From: Streptomyces sp. NK08204
Lineage (GTDB): Bacteria; Actinomycetota; Actinomycetes; Streptomycetales; Streptomycetaceae
DNA: 64,000 nt
Direction of reading: 5' to 3'
Assembly: GCF_020400585.1 (NCBI RefSeq)
Contig: NZ_JAINVF010000001.1
Coordinates: forward strand, 682,001-746,000
The position numbers and the translations under genes were made by a program. This document shows positions 1 through 8,389 of the stretch, piece by piece. Within the stretch, counting starts at the first letter, position 1, and each line of letters begins with the position of its first letter. The notes under the pieces are model-generated. The model was not told the origin of the DNA, made no database searches, and was given only the letters and a program-made list of their open reading frames with translations.

Positions 1-366
1 GTCTCGGTCGGCGAGCAGAACAACTACGGCTTCGAGGTGCACGGCACCAAGGGTGCGGTGTTCTGGGACTTCCGGCGGATGAACGAACTCGGCGTCAGCC
101 GCGGCACGCGGTACCAGGACCAGCCGGTGTGCACGGTGTACGTCGGTCCGGGCGCGGGCGAGTTCGCCGCGTTCCAGCCGGGCGCGGCCAACGCCATGGG
201 CTACGACGACCTGAAGGTCATCGAGGCGTACCGGTTCCTGCGCTCCGTCGCGGAGGGCACACCGTACGGCGCCACGCTCGCGGATGCGGTGCGCAGTGCC
301 GCCGTACTGGAGGCGATGGCGGTCTCGGCCGAGAGCGGAGCATGGGTCAACCTGCCGGTGGCGTAG
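1..366 (+). CDS. Gfo/Idh/MocA-family oxidoreductase, C-terminal part (5' end outside window)
   Basis: The reading frame is open from the first base and ends at TAG 364-366, so only about 121 C-terminal residues are present. The stretch NNYGFEVHGTKGAVFWDF, with a later YDDLKVIEAYRF segment and an A-V-LEAM helix near the end, is typical of the C-terminal alpha/beta domain of inositol 2-dehydrogenase-like NAD(P)-dependent sugar/cyclitol dehydrogenases. The Rossmann domain lies upstream of the window. The gene converges with the LacI-type regulator on the opposite strand and their 3' ends overlap by 20 bp. A second Gfo/Idh gene sits 1.2 kb away, so this is probably part of the same cyclitol or sugar catabolic locus. 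The substrate cannot be read from this fragment. Confidence 0.85.
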   Translation, partial: VSVGEQNNYGFEVHGTKGAVFWDFRRMNELGVSRGTRYQDQPVCTVYVGPGAGEFAAFQPGAANAMGYDDLKVIEAYRFLRSVAEGTPYGATLADAVRSAAVLEAMAVSAESGAWVNLPVA

Positions 367-1378
367 GCGTGTTGTACGGCGTGACGACCTGGATCGGCGA
401 CGGCAGCAGTGGCCCGGCCGGTGGCAGGGCGCCGTGGAACCGCATCATCTCGTGGCAGGCCTCGCGCAGGTCGTGGCGCAGATCGTGGTGGAGGACGGCG
501 GAGAGGCGGTGCTCGCGCAGCAGCCGGATGTTGTCGTGGTCGAGGTCGTGGGCGATGAACACCGCGCAGTCGCGGCCGAGGTCGGCGAAGGCCCGCAGGG
601 TGGCGTTGTTGCCGCCGCCGATGGAGTAGACGGCCCGGATCTGCGGGTCCCGTTCCAGGGCGGCGCGGACGAGGTCGTACTGCGTGGCGTCCAGGCCGTG
701 CCCCTCGGTGACCTCCACCAGCGCGCGCCGGGGGTGTCCGGCCCGCAGCACCGCGCGGAAGCCCATCTCGCGCTCCTCCTCATTGCGGAAGAAGCCACTG
801 CTGAGGCTGGTCAGGACGTTGCCGGGCCGGTCGCCGAGCCACTGGCCGAGCAGGTAGGCGGCGGTGGCGCCCGCGGCCCGGTTGTCGATGCCGACGTAGC
901 CGAGCCGGCCGCTGGCGGGCAGGTCGGTGACGAGGGTGACGACCGGGATGCCGGCAGCGGTGAGGCGGCCCACCGCGGCGGTCACCTCGGGGACGTCGGG
1001 CGCCTTGAGGATCACCCCCTGTGAGCCGCGCCGGGCGATCCGGTCCAGGGTGGCGACCTGCTCGGCTGTCGGACCGGTCTCGCGGAAGTGGAAGCGGGAG
1101 CGGACCACGGCCGGGCGCAGTGCGGGCAGTTCGGCTTCCAGGGCGGCGCGGACGGCGGTGGTGAACCGTTCGGGTGCCTGCACCACGATGTCGACCATGA
1201 AGGTACGGCCGGCCAGCCGGACCTGGGTGCGCTGCCGGTCCAGGTCGGCGATGGCCCGGCGCACCTCCTGGGCGGTGCTCTCCCGCACCCCTCCCCTGCG
1301 GTTGAGCACACGGTCCACGGTGGCCTCGCTCAGGCCCGCCTGACGTGCGATCTCCCGGATCGGGAAGGGATGGCCCAC
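347..1378 (-). CDS. LacI-family transcriptional regulator with sugar-binding domain
   Basis: 343 residues from a GTG start. That start was chosen because GAGGAGG lies 8 nt upstream, and the longer open frame has no other credible signal. The N-terminus (PIREIARQAGLSEATVDRVL, then NRRGGVRESTAQEVRRAI) is a LacI helix-turn-helix plus hinge. Residues from about 60 onward form a periplasmic-binding-protein fold of the Peripla_BP_4 type (DIVVQAPERF, GVILKAPDVPEV, YVGIDNRAAGATAAYLLG, YSIGGGNNA). It is divergent from the Gfo/Idh gene at 1532 and convergent with the one ending at 366, so it most likely represses the surrounding sugar or cyclitol genes, with the imported sugar or a catabolite as inducer. 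A candidate operator lies at 1441-1452 and similar motifs lie upstream of the transporter. Confidence 0.92.
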   Translation of the reverse strand: MGHPFPIREIARQAGLSEATVDRVLNRRGGVRESTAQEVRRAIADLDRQRTQVRLAGRTFMVDIVVQAPERFTTAVRAALEAELPALRPAVVRSRFHFRETGPTAEQVATLDRIARRGSQGVILKAPDVPEVTAAVGRLTAAGIPVVTLVTDLPASGRLGYVGIDNRAAGATAAYLLGQWLGDRPGNVLTSLSSGFFRNEEEREMGFRAVLRAGHPRRALVEVTEGHGLDATQYDLVRAALERDPQIRAVYSIGGGNNATLRAFADLGRDCAVFIAHDLDHDNIRLLREHRLSAVLHHDLRHDLREACHEMMRFHGALPPAGPLLPSPIQVVTPYNTPTPPAG

Positions 1379-1440
1379 GGGGACGGCCTCCTCGGGTTCA
1401 TGAGGGGTTTTTGATGGCTTGTTGCTGATTGTTCGAGGGG

Positions 1441-1452
1441 TTTGTACGGACA
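1441..1452. promoter_or_regulatory. Candidate operator, TTTGT-N4-ACA
   Basis: TTTGTACGGACA lies between the LacI-type regulator and the divergent Gfo/Idh gene. The core TGT-N4-ACA is an inverted repeat. The same pattern occurs twice in the promoter region of the associated sugar transporter (6859-6870 and, inverted, 6893-6904). Sharing among three sites at the locus of one LacI regulator is the reason for the call. The motif is short and could be coincidental. Confidence 0.35.
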
Positions 1453-1531
1453 AGAATGGCACCACGACCTCGCCCCACGGGCCGCGGCCCCGCAGTGAAG
1501 ACGGAACCACGCACCAGGAGCAGTGGAGCAC

Positions 1532-2536
1532 ATGCGCATCGGAATCCTCGGCCTCGGCCGTATCGGCGCCTTCCACGCCGGGACCCTCTTCGGACTCGGC
1601 GTCGTCGAGTCCCTCGTCGTCGCGGACCCGTTCGCGGACGCGGCCAAGGCCGCCGCCGAGCGGTTCGGGGCCGAGGTCGCCGACTCCCCGGAGGCGGTGC
1701 TGGCCGCCGGGATCGACGGGCTGGTGATCGCGGCGGCCACCGACGCCCATCCGGCGCTGATCCGGGCCGGTGTCGAGGCGGGCGTGCCGGTGTTCTGCGA
1801 GAAGCCCGTCGCCCGCACCATGGTGGAGGGCATCGAGGTGCTCGGGGCCGTCCAGGGCAGTGACGTGCCGGTCCAGATCGGCTACAACCGCCGTTTCGAC
1901 GCGGGTTTCATGGCCGCGCGGGCCGCCGTGCGCGGCGGCGAGCTGGGCAGGCTGCACACGGTCCGCTGCACCACTTTGGACCCGGCGCCGCCGCCGGCCG
2001 CGTACATCGCCGCCTCCGGTGGCATCTTCCGGGACTGTTCCGTGCACGACTTCGACATCATCCGCTGGGTCACCGGCCGCGAGGTCACCGAGGTGTACGC
2101 GGTCGGCGGCAACCGGGGCGCCGACTACATCGCGGAGGCGGGCGACGCCGACACCACCGGCGCGATCCTCACGCTGGACGACGGCACGATCGCGATGGTC
2201 TCCAACTCCCGTCACAACGCGCGGGGGTACGACGTCCGCATGGAGCTGCACGGCTTCGCCGACGCCGTTGCCGTCGGCCTGGACGACAAGCTGCCGCTGC
2301 GCTCGGTCGAGCCCGGGACGGCCTTCCCCGCGGGCGCCCCGCACGACTTCTTCATGGACCGCTTCGCCGATGCCTACCGGGCCGAACTCACCGCCTTCAC
2401 GGAGGTGGTGGCCGGCACCCGGCCCTCGCCCTGCACGATCGAGGACGCGCTGGAGGCCGGCTGGATCGCGCAGGCCTGCACCCTGTCCCTGCACGAGCAC
2501 CGCCCGGTGACCATCGCGGAGGTACGGCAGGGGTGA
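1532..2536 (+). CDS. Gfo/Idh/MocA-family oxidoreductase (inositol 2-dehydrogenase-like)
   Basis: 334 residues. ATG 1532 is preferred over the in-frame GTG at 1523, because AGGAG at 1516-1520 is 11 nt from the ATG but only 2 nt from the GTG. The N-terminus IGILGLGRIGAFHAGTL is a Rossmann NAD(P)-binding loop, and CEKPVARTM carries the EKP motif whose lysine contacts the substrate in this family. DCSVHDFDIIRWVTG is the expected D-x-x-x-H-D-F-D motif of inositol dehydrogenase-type enzymes, with the catalytic histidine. It probably oxidises a cyclitol or sugar in the cytoplasm. It is transcribed away from the LacI regulator and converges with the small gene at 2583. The exact substrate is unknown; inositol or an inositol isomer fits the neighbours. 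Confidence 0.9.
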   Translation: MRIGILGLGRIGAFHAGTLFGLGVVESLVVADPFADAAKAAAERFGAEVADSPEAVLAAGIDGLVIAAATDAHPALIRAGVEAGVPVFCEKPVARTMVEGIEVLGAVQGSDVPVQIGYNRRFDAGFMAARAAVRGGELGRLHTVRCTTLDPAPPPAAYIAASGGIFRDCSVHDFDIIRWVTGREVTEVYAVGGNRGADYIAEAGDADTTGAILTLDDGTIAMVSNSRHNARGYDVRMELHGFADAVAVGLDDKLPLRSVEPGTAFPAGAPHDFFMDRFADAYRAELTAFTEVVAGTRPSPCTIEDALEAGWIAQACTLSLHEHRPVTIAEVRQG

Positions 2537-2582
2537 GTCCGCTGCGGCGCCGGACCGCTGTCCGGCGCCGGCGCCGTGCGCC

Positions 2583-2762
2583 TCAGCCGCAGTAACGCAC
2601 CAGCCACTCGTCCGCGTCGTAGGTGTCACGCGCGGGGTCCGGCAGCGTCGCCGGCCTCGTCTCCACGGTGTCCTGCGGGTGTATGCGCTCGGGCAGCGTC
2701 CCGAAGCGGGCCCGACGGTGGGCAGCTTCCGTGGTCTGCCCGTCCTGCTCGCTGTGCGTCAT
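2583..2762 (-). CDS. Small conserved-looking hypothetical protein (59 aa)
   Basis: A 59-residue ORF starting at ATG 2762, with GGGGGAGG just upstream as a strong ribosome binding site. The sequence is acidic/polar: MTHSEQDGQTTEAAHRRARF at the start and DTYDADEWLVRYCG at the end. It has no membrane segment. It follows the isomerase gene on the same strand with an 89-bp gap, so it could be the last cistron of the transporter operon. I do not recognise a family. The good Shine-Dalgarno site and third-position G/C pattern are the support for a real gene. Confidence 0.6.
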   Translation of the reverse strand: MTHSEQDGQTTEAAHRRARFGTLPERIHPQDTVETRPATLPDPARDTYDADEWLVRYCG

Positions 2763-2851
2763 GCCGTCCTCCCCCTCTTCGTGGACACCCTCCTGCACCG
2801 TGCAGAACGCCCGGGAGCCACCGATGGTTCCCGGGCCGGCGGATCCCCTGC

Positions 2852-3754
2852 TCAGGCCCCGCACGAGCGCAGGAACCGGCGGGTGCGCACCGCGATCGGC
2901 AGCGGCCTGTCCTGCTCGCACGGGTACATGTCCTGCTCGACGATCGCGAACAGCTGCGCCCCGAGCCGCTGCGCGGCCTCCAGCACCGGCCCCAGTTCCG
3001 GGACCCCGGACGGCGGTTCGCACATCACGCCCTGCGCGACGGCCGGGCCGAACGGGGTGCCCTTGGCCCGCACCTCCGCCAGGATCTGGGGGTCGACCTG
3101 CTTGAGGTGCAGGTAGCCGATCCGCTCGCCGTAGGTCTCGATCAGTTTGACGCTGTCCCCGCCGCAGTAGGCGTAGTGCCCGGTGTCCAGGCAGAGGTTG
3201 ACCAGCTCGGAGTCGGTGGAGTCGAGGAACCGTTCGACGTGCTCCTCGGTGTCGATGTGGGTGTCGGCGTGCGGGTGGACGACGATGTCGAGGCCGTAGG
3301 TCTCCCTGACCTCGTGGCCGAGCCGCTCCATGCCCTCGGTGAGGTGGGTCCACTGTTCTGCGGTCAGCTCCGGCGGTTCCAGGATCTCGGCGGTCCTGTC
3401 GTCCCGCCAGAAGGAGGGGATGACGACGAGGTGCCGGGCGCCCATGGCCTGGGTGAGCGCGGCGACCTGGCCGACGTGTTCCCAGGTGGCCTCCCACACG
3501 GAGGGACCGCGGTGCAGCCCGGTGAAGACCGTGCCCGCCGAGACCTTCAGGTTCCGCCGGCCCAGCTCGTCCGTCAGCCGGGCCGGGTCGGTGGGCAGGT
3601 AGCCGTAGGGGCCGAGTTCGATCCAGTCGTAGCCGGCCTCGGCGACCTCGTCCAGGAAGCGTGGCCAGGGCACCTGCCGCGGGTCGTCGGGGAACCAGAC
3701 GCCCCAGGAGTCGGGGGCCGAGCCGACCCGGATGCGGTCGAGGGCGTGGGGCAT
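2852..3754 (-). CDS. Sugar phosphate isomerase/epimerase, TIM barrel (IolE/xylose-isomerase-like)
   Basis: 300 residues, starting at ATG 3754, two bases after the stop of the ATP-binding gene, hence translationally linked to it. GSAPDSWGVWFPDD near the start, DWIELGPYGYLPTDP, HPHADTHIDTEEHVERFLD, LCLDTGHYAYCGGD and YLHLKQVDP are the strand-end motifs of the AP-endonuclease-2/xylose-isomerase TIM-barrel family. Their Glu/Asp/His residues bind the divalent metal. The opening G-x-A-P-x-x-W resembles inosose dehydratase IolE and related ketose isomerases. With two Gfo/Idh genes and a sugar importer it probably catalyses the second step of a cyclitol or rare-sugar pathway. Inosose dehydratase is plausible but unproven. 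Confidence 0.85.
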   Translation of the reverse strand: MPHALDRIRVGSAPDSWGVWFPDDPRQVPWPRFLDEVAEAGYDWIELGPYGYLPTDPARLTDELGRRNLKVSAGTVFTGLHRGPSVWEATWEHVGQVAALTQAMGARHLVVIPSFWRDDRTAEILEPPELTAEQWTHLTEGMERLGHEVRETYGLDIVVHPHADTHIDTEEHVERFLDSTDSELVNLCLDTGHYAYCGGDSVKLIETYGERIGYLHLKQVDPQILAEVRAKGTPFGPAVAQGVMCEPPSGVPELGPVLEAAQRLGAQLFAIVEQDMYPCEQDRPLPIAVRTRRFLRSCGA

Positions 3755-3756
3755 GG

Positions 3757-4668
3757 TCAGGACGTCCCTTCGGGAGGATGGGCCACAGGTGCGGTGAGGT
3801 CGTTCTCCTCGGGGAGTTCTTCCACGTCGGCCCCGCGGACCTGGGCCAGTTCGTGCTTGAGCGCGGCGAGTTCGGCGCCGCCCGCCATGTGGTCGGTCAG
3901 CTCCTCCAGGGTGATGTCGCCGCGGCCGGCGCTGAGTTCGAGGGTGCCCAGACGCAGCACGGTGAAGTGGTCGCCGACCATGTAGGCGTGGTGCGGGTTG
4001 TGGGTGATGAAGATGACGCCGAGGCCGCGGTCGCGGGCGGCGGCGATGTACTTCAGGACGACTCCGGACTGCTTGACACCGAGGGCGGCGGTGGGTTCGT
4101 CCAGGATGAGGACGCGGGCGCCGAAGTGGACCGCGCGGGCGATCGCCACGCACTGGCGCTGGCCGCCGGAGAGGGTGCCGATGGGCTGTTCCAGGTCGTC
4201 CAGGACGATGCCCATGCGGCGCAGTTCCCGGTCGGCCGTCTCCTTCATCCGGGCGATGTCCAGGCGGCGCAGCGGCCAGGTGCCCTTGGTCATCTCCGAG
4301 CCGAGGAAGAAGTTGCGCCACACCGGCATCAGGGGGATGGTGGCGAGGTCCTGGTAGACCGTGGCGATGCCCTGGTCGAGGGCCTCGCGCGGGGTGCTGA
4401 AGCGCACCGGCCGCCCGTCGACGAGGAAGTCTCCCTCGGTGTGCCGGTGCAGCCCTGAGATGATCTTGATGAGGGTGGACTTGCCGGCACCGTTGTCGCC
4501 CAGGACGCACGTCACCCGGCCTGCGTGGACGGTGAGGTCGACGCCGTGCAGGGCGCGGAGGTTGCCGTAGGACTTGCCTGCGCCGCGCAGTTCCACGAGC
4601 GGGTCCTCGCCCGGGGGCACGGTGTCCTCGAGGACGGCGCCGTGGATGCCGGTTCCCTTACTGGTCAT
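3757..4668 (-). CDS. Sugar ABC transporter ATP-binding protein (single NBD, RbsA/FrcA-like)
   Basis: 303 residues from ATG 4668. Walker A is GDNGAGKST, the Q-loop is [11 protein letters not shown], the signature is LSGGQRQ, Walker B is [12 protein letters not shown] and the H-loop is ITHNPHH. There is a single nucleotide-binding domain, unlike the tandem-domain RbsA; single-domain CUT2 ATPases of the FrcA type are common in actinomycetes. The C-terminal 50 residues (an acidic helix ending in the EELPEEND region) are poorly conserved. It lies 4 bp downstream of the permease stop and 2 bp upstream of the isomerase, so it is a middle cistron of the operon. It energises import of the sugar or cyclitol bound by the 5749-6768 lipoprotein. 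Confidence 0.95.
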   Translation of the reverse strand: MTSKGTGIHGAVLEDTVPPGEDPLVELRGAGKSYGNLRALHGVDLTVHAGRVTCVLGDNGAGKSTLIKIISGLHRHTEGDFLVDGRPVRFSTPREALDQGIATVYQDLATIPLMPVWRNFFLGSEMTKGTWPLRRLDIARMKETADRELRRMGIVLDDLEQPIGTLSGGQRQCVAIARAVHFGARVLILDEPTAALGVKQSGVVLKYIAAARDRGLGVIFITHNPHHAYMVGDHFTVLRLGTLELSAGRGDITLEELTDHMAGGAELAALKHELAQVRGADVEELPEENDLTAPVAHPPEGTS

Positions 4669-4672
4669 GGGG

Positions 4673-5749
4673 TCACCTCCGGGTCGCCGTGCGCTGGACC
4701 CACAGATTGATCAGAACGGCGCCGAGCAGCATCACGCCGAGGAACGCCTTGAACCAGTCGGGGTTCCAGCCGGCGTACACGATCCCCTGGTTGACCATGC
4801 CGAACATGAACGCGCCGAAGACGGGACCGATCGCGGAGCCGTAGCCGCCGGTGAGCAGACAGCCGCCGATGACGGCCGCGGCGATGTAGATCAGCTCCTG
4901 GCCGACGCCCTCGCCGGACTGCACGGTGTTGAAGGAGAACAGGTTGTGCATGCCGAGGAACCAGGCGCCGAAGCCGACCAGCATGAACAGCGTGATCTTG
5001 GTGAAGGTCACGGGCACACCGACGGCGCGGGCGCTCTCCTTGTCGCCACCGACCGCGAAGACCCAGTTGCCGTACTTGGTGCGCAGCAGCACCCAGGTGG
5101 CGAGGGCGGCGAAGACCAGCCACCAGACCACGGTGATCTTCACCTGGACGCCCCCGACGTCGAAGGAGGAGGCGAATACTTTCCTCGCCTGGTCGAAGCC
5201 GTCCATGTCACTGATGTCGTCGGTGGCGACGTTGCCGGTGACCAGCTTGGTCACGGCGAGGTTGACGCCCTGGAGGATCAGGAAGGTGCCGAGGGTGACC
5301 AGGAAGCTCGGCAGCCCGGTTCTGACCACCATCCAGCCGTTGAAGGCGCCGATGGCGAGCGAGACGACGAGGGCGGCGATCACACCGGTCCACACGTTCA
5401 CGGTCAGCTGGTAGCTGAGCATGCTCGCGGTGAGAGCGGAGGTGATCACGGCGACGCCGGAGGACAGGTCGAACTCGCCGCCGATCATGAGCAGGGCCAC
5501 CGGGAGGGCCATGATGCCGATGGTCGAGGACTGGTACAGGACCGTCGCCATCGAGCTGCCCTGACGGACCGTGGGCGCGGCGATCAGGAAGAAGACCAGT
5601 ACGGCGACGGCGCCGAGGAAGACGCCCACCTCGGGCCGGGCCAGCAGCCGCAGCACCAGCGGGCGCCGGGCGGTGCGGCCGTCCCGCTGGCCGGGGCCGG
5701 AGCCCGGCGGTGTGCCCACCGCCGGACCGGCGTGCTGGGCCATGCTCAT
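4673..5749 (-). CDS. Sugar ABC transporter permease (CUT2/RbsC type)
   Basis: 358 residues starting at ATG 5749. The A of this ATG is the last base of the upstream stop codon (TGATG), so it is translationally coupled to the binding protein. About nine to ten hydrophobic segments are visible, for example [38 protein letters not shown] and [11 protein letters not shown]. The sequence [11 protein letters not shown] is the conserved motif of branched-chain/ribose-type permeases (BPD_transp_2), and [14 protein letters not shown] is the cytoplasmic EAA-like coupling helix. It forms the transmembrane pore together with the adjacent ATPase. Confidence 0.94.
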   Translation of the reverse strand: MSMAQHAGPAVGTPPGSGPGQRDGRTARRPLVLRLLARPEVGVFLGAVAVLVFFLIAAPTVRQGSSMATVLYQSSTIGIMALPVALLMIGGEFDLSSGVAVITSALTASMLSYQLTVNVWTGVIAALVVSLAIGAFNGWMVVRTGLPSFLVTLGTFLILQGVNLAVTKLVTGNVATDDISDMDGFDQARKVFASSFDVGGVQVKITVVWWLVFAALATWVLLRTKYGNWVFAVGGDKESARAVGVPVTFTKITLFMLVGFGAWFLGMHNLFSFNTVQSGEGVGQELIYIAAAVIGGCLLTGGYGSAIGPVFGAFMFGMVNQGIVYAGWNPDWFKAFLGVMLLGAVLINLWVQRTATRR

Positions 5750-6768
5750 CACCGGGTGCCCTTCGCGGCGAACCGGGCGACCCTGTCGACGTTGGACTTG
5801 TCGACGAAGGCCGGGCCGGTGAGCACCGGCTGGACGCCGCCGCCGCTGTAGTTGCCGTTGTTCTTGTAGAGCCACAGGGAGTCGACCGCCAGATAGCCCT
5901 GCAGATAGGGCTGCTGGTCGACGGCGAACTCGATGGAGCCGTTCTGCACGGCCTTGACCAGGTCCTTGTTGAGGTCGAACGTGGCCACCTCGGCCTTGCT
6001 GCCCGCGTCGCCCACCGACTGCACCGCGGTCAGCGCGAACGGGGCGCCGAGGGTGACGACGGTGTCGACGGAGCGGTTCTGCTTCAGCTTCGCGGTGATG
6101 GTCGACTTCACCGACGGCATGTCGGCGCCGTTCACGTACAGCGTCTCGGTCGTGCCCTTGAACGTCTTCTTGACGCCGTCGCAGCGCTGGGTGAGGCCGA
6201 CGTTGCCCTGCTCGTGGATCACACAGACGACGTTCTTGGCGCCGGTGGAGTTCAGCTTGTCGCCGAACGCCTCGCCCGCCACGCTCTCGTCCTGCCCGAA
6301 GAACTCCAGCAGCCCCATCTTCTTCCAGTCGCTCAGTCCCGAGTTCAGGCCGACCACCGGTATGCCCGCCTGCTCCGCCTTGCCGATCACGCTCCGCATG
6401 GCGTCGGGCTTGGCGAGGGTGACCGCGATGCCGTCGACCTTCTGGTCGATGGCGTTCTGCACCAGGTTGGCCTGGATGCCGGCGCTCGGGTCGGCGGAAT
6501 AGAGGAGCTTGATGTTGTCCTTGGCCGCCGCCGCCTGCGCACCCTTGCGGACGGTGTCCCAGAAGGTGTCGCCGGGCGACTGATGGGTGACCAGCGCGAT
6601 TGTCATCCGGGGGGTGTCGGCCTTGCCCGCGGAGGCGTTCGCCGCTCCCTCCTCGGCCTTCTTGCCGCCGGAGCTGCTGGAGCAGCCGGCGAGGGCGAGG
6701 GCCGCCGCAGCGGCCACGGCCACGACAGGGGCCAGTCTGCGGGAGCGGGAGTGGGAAGAGCAGTCCAT
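5749..6768 (-). CDS. Sugar ABC transporter substrate-binding lipoprotein
   Basis: 339 residues from ATG 6768, with AGGA a few bases upstream. The N-terminus has a basic stretch, a hydrophobic AAAAALALAGC core and a lipobox (LAGC), then a Ser/Gly/Lys linker, so it is exported and lipid-anchored. The mature part is a type I periplasmic binding protein (MTIALVTHQSPGDTFWDTV, KVDGIAVTLAKPDAM, GIPVVGLNSGLSDWKKMGLL). This is close to the Peripla_BP_4 proteins that bind ribose, inositol or related polyols. It is the first gene of the five-cistron minus-strand operon and has a promoter and two operator-like motifs in the 300 bp upstream. Confidence 0.93.
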   Translation of the reverse strand: MDCSSHSRSRRLAPVVAVAAAAALALAGCSSSSGGKKAEEGAANASAGKADTPRMTIALVTHQSPGDTFWDTVRKGAQAAAAKDNIKLLYSADPSAGIQANLVQNAIDQKVDGIAVTLAKPDAMRSVIGKAEQAGIPVVGLNSGLSDWKKMGLLEFFGQDESVAGEAFGDKLNSTGAKNVVCVIHEQGNVGLTQRCDGVKKTFKGTTETLYVNGADMPSVKSTITAKLKQNRSVDTVVTLGAPFALTAVQSVGDAGSKAEVATFDLNKDLVKAVQNGSIEFAVDQQPYLQGYLAVDSLWLYKNNGNYSGGGVQPVLTGPAFVDKSNVDRVARFAAKGTR

Positions 6769-6826
6769 CTTTTCCTGCACCTCACTGTGCGACGGGGCGG
6801 AGCGGGACCTGTTGCGTTGGGACCGG

Positions 6827-6855
6827 ATCCAAGTCCCTGCGGGGCCTGCTGTCAA
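6827..6855 (-). promoter_or_regulatory. Candidate sigma-70-type promoter for the sugar transporter operon
   Basis: On the minus strand TTGACA (6855-6850) is followed after exactly 17 nt by TTGGAT (6832-6827), about 60 bp before the binding-protein start. A second TTGACA (6866-6861) lies 11 bp further upstream. The -35 is a perfect consensus, while the -10 is weak at position 2. A candidate operator (6859-6870) abuts the -35, which would suit repression. Confidence 0.4.
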
Positions 6856-6858
6856 TGC

Positions 6859-6904
6859 TTTGTCAAGACATTATTTCACCATGAGATCCGAATGTAAGGA
6901 CAAA
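6859..6904. promoter_or_regulatory. Pair of candidate LacI-type operators
   Basis: TTTGTCAAGACA at 6859-6870 and, inverted, the complement of TTTGTCCTTACA at 6893-6904 both fit TTTGT-N4-ACA. The same pattern lies beside the LacI regulator at 1441-1452. They lie between the divergent transporter genes, close to the minus-strand promoter. The spacing between centres is 34 bp, about three helical turns. Confidence 0.35.
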
Positions 6905-6972
6905 TTACCCATAGACGCGGCTGCCGCTCGTACGCTTCCCATCCGCCGTGCACACCGAAACGACCGCACCTA

Positions 6973-7001
6973 TTGACGGGGAGCCCACGCGGGGCTGTTA
7001 T
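6973..7001 (+). promoter_or_regulatory. Candidate promoter for the second sugar importer
   Basis: TTGACG at 6973-6978 and TGTTAT at 6996-7001 are separated by 17 nt and lie about 65 bp before the start of the binding-protein gene at 7067. The -35 box is good and the -10 box is weak. Confidence 0.35.
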
Positions 7002-7066
7002 TACGCCCACGCTGTTCGGTCGAGTTGGTTTCTGATCGGTTTCGAAAACCTTCGTTGGGAGCCGTC

Positions 7067-8380
7067 ATGCGCCTGTCCCCGTCCGGTCTCTCCGTCCCGC
7101 GTCCCAGCCGCCGCTCCCTGCTGCGCGGAGCCGGCGGCGCCGCCCTGCTCGCCGGTGCCGGAATCCCCCTGCTGGCCGCCTGCGGCGGCAGCGGATCCTC
7201 CTCAGACCCGAAGACCGTCACGCTCGGCTCCAACGCCTCGGACGCGGTGCCGAAGAAAGCCTTCGCAAGCGTCTACGCGGCTTTCAAGCAGAAGTCCGGC
7301 ATCACCGTCGACGTGAACACGAAGGACCACAACACCTTCCAGGAACAGATCAACTCCTACCTCCAGGGCACACCCGACGACGTGTTCAACTGGTTCGCCG
7401 GGTACCGCATGCAGTTCTTCGCGGCGAAGAGGCTGGCCACGCCGATCGACGACGTATGGCAGAAGATCGGGGACAACTTCCCCGAGGCGATGAAGAAACT
7501 CAGCAAGGGCGAGGACGGCAAGTACTACTTCGTGCCGCTCACCACCTACCCCTGGGCGATCTTCTACCGCAGGAGCGTCTTCCGGCAGCACGGCTATCAG
7601 ATCCCCACCACCTGGGACCAGTTCACCGCCCTGTGCCGGCAGATGAAGAAGGACGGCCTGGTCCCGCTCGCCTTCGGCGACAAGGACGCCTGGCCCGCGA
7701 TGGGCACCTTCGACCAGATCAACTTCCGCCTCAACGGCTACGACTTCCACGTGCAGCTGATGGCGGGCAGGGCCGCCTGGACGGACGCCAGGGTGAAGGC
7801 CGTCTTCGACCACTGGTCCGAGATCCTGCCCTACCACCAGGACGGCGCCATGGGCCGCACCTGGGAGGACGCCGCCCAGGCGCTGGTGGCGAAGAAGGCC
7901 GGCATGTATCTGCTGGGAAGCTTCGTGGCCCAGCAGTTCACGAACAAGGCCGACCTCGACGACCTCGACTTCTTCGCCTTCCCGGAGATCAACTCCGCCT
8001 ACGGGCAGGACACCGTGGAGGCACCGACCGACGGTTTCATGGTCAGCAAGGCCCCGAAGAACCACGCCGGCGTCCTGAAGCTGCTGGAGTACCTGGGCTC
8101 GCCGCAGGCCGAACAGCTCTACCTCAAGACCGATCCGAGCGTGGTGGCCGCCTCCGACAAGGCCGACACCTCCCCGTACTCCGCGCTGCAGAAGAAGGCG
8201 TTCACGATGATCGGCGGCGCCAAGAGCCTCACCCAGTTCATGGACCGCGACAGCCGCCCCGACTTCACCTCCACGGTGATGCAGCCGGCACTGCAGAAGT
8301 TCGTCCAGAACCCCAAGGGCGTGGACGGGCTGCTGTCGTCGATCGAGCGGCAGAAAAAGACGATCTTCGCATCCTCGTGA
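7067..8380 (+). CDS. Carbohydrate ABC transporter substrate-binding lipoprotein (Tat signal)
   Basis: 437 residues. ATG 7067 is chosen because GGGAG lies 6 nt upstream and the signal peptide begins there; the longer frame adds 14 residues without a signal. The N-terminus has a twin-arginine motif (SRRSLLRGAGG), a hydrophobic run and a lipobox LAAC, so it is probably a Tat-exported lipoprotein. The body is an SBP_bac_1/extracellular family 1 fold (ITVDVNTKDHNTFQEQINSY, DVFNWFAGYRMQ, SVFRQHGYQIPTTWDQF). It heads a three-gene operon with two permeases and no ATPase. Streptomyces CUT1 systems of this kind share the general ATPase MsiK. The ligand is probably an oligosaccharide but cannot be named. 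Confidence 0.93.
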   Translation: MRLSPSGLSVPRPSRRSLLRGAGGAALLAGAGIPLLAACGGSGSSSDPKTVTLGSNASDAVPKKAFASVYAAFKQKSGITVDVNTKDHNTFQEQINSYLQGTPDDVFNWFAGYRMQFFAAKRLATPIDDVWQKIGDNFPEAMKKLSKGEDGKYYFVPLTTYPWAIFYRRSVFRQHGYQIPTTWDQFTALCRQMKKDGLVPLAFGDKDAWPAMGTFDQINFRLNGYDFHVQLMAGRAAWTDARVKAVFDHWSEILPYHQDGAMGRTWEDAAQALVAKKAGMYLLGSFVAQQFTNKADLDDLDFFAFPEINSAYGQDTVEAPTDGFMVSKAPKNHAGVLKLLEYLGSPQAEQLYLKTDPSVVAASDKADTSPYSALQKKAFTMIGGAKSLTQFMDRDSRPDFTSTVMQPALQKFVQNPKGVDGLLSSIERQKKTIFASS

Positions 8381-8389
8381 GCGGGTGCC

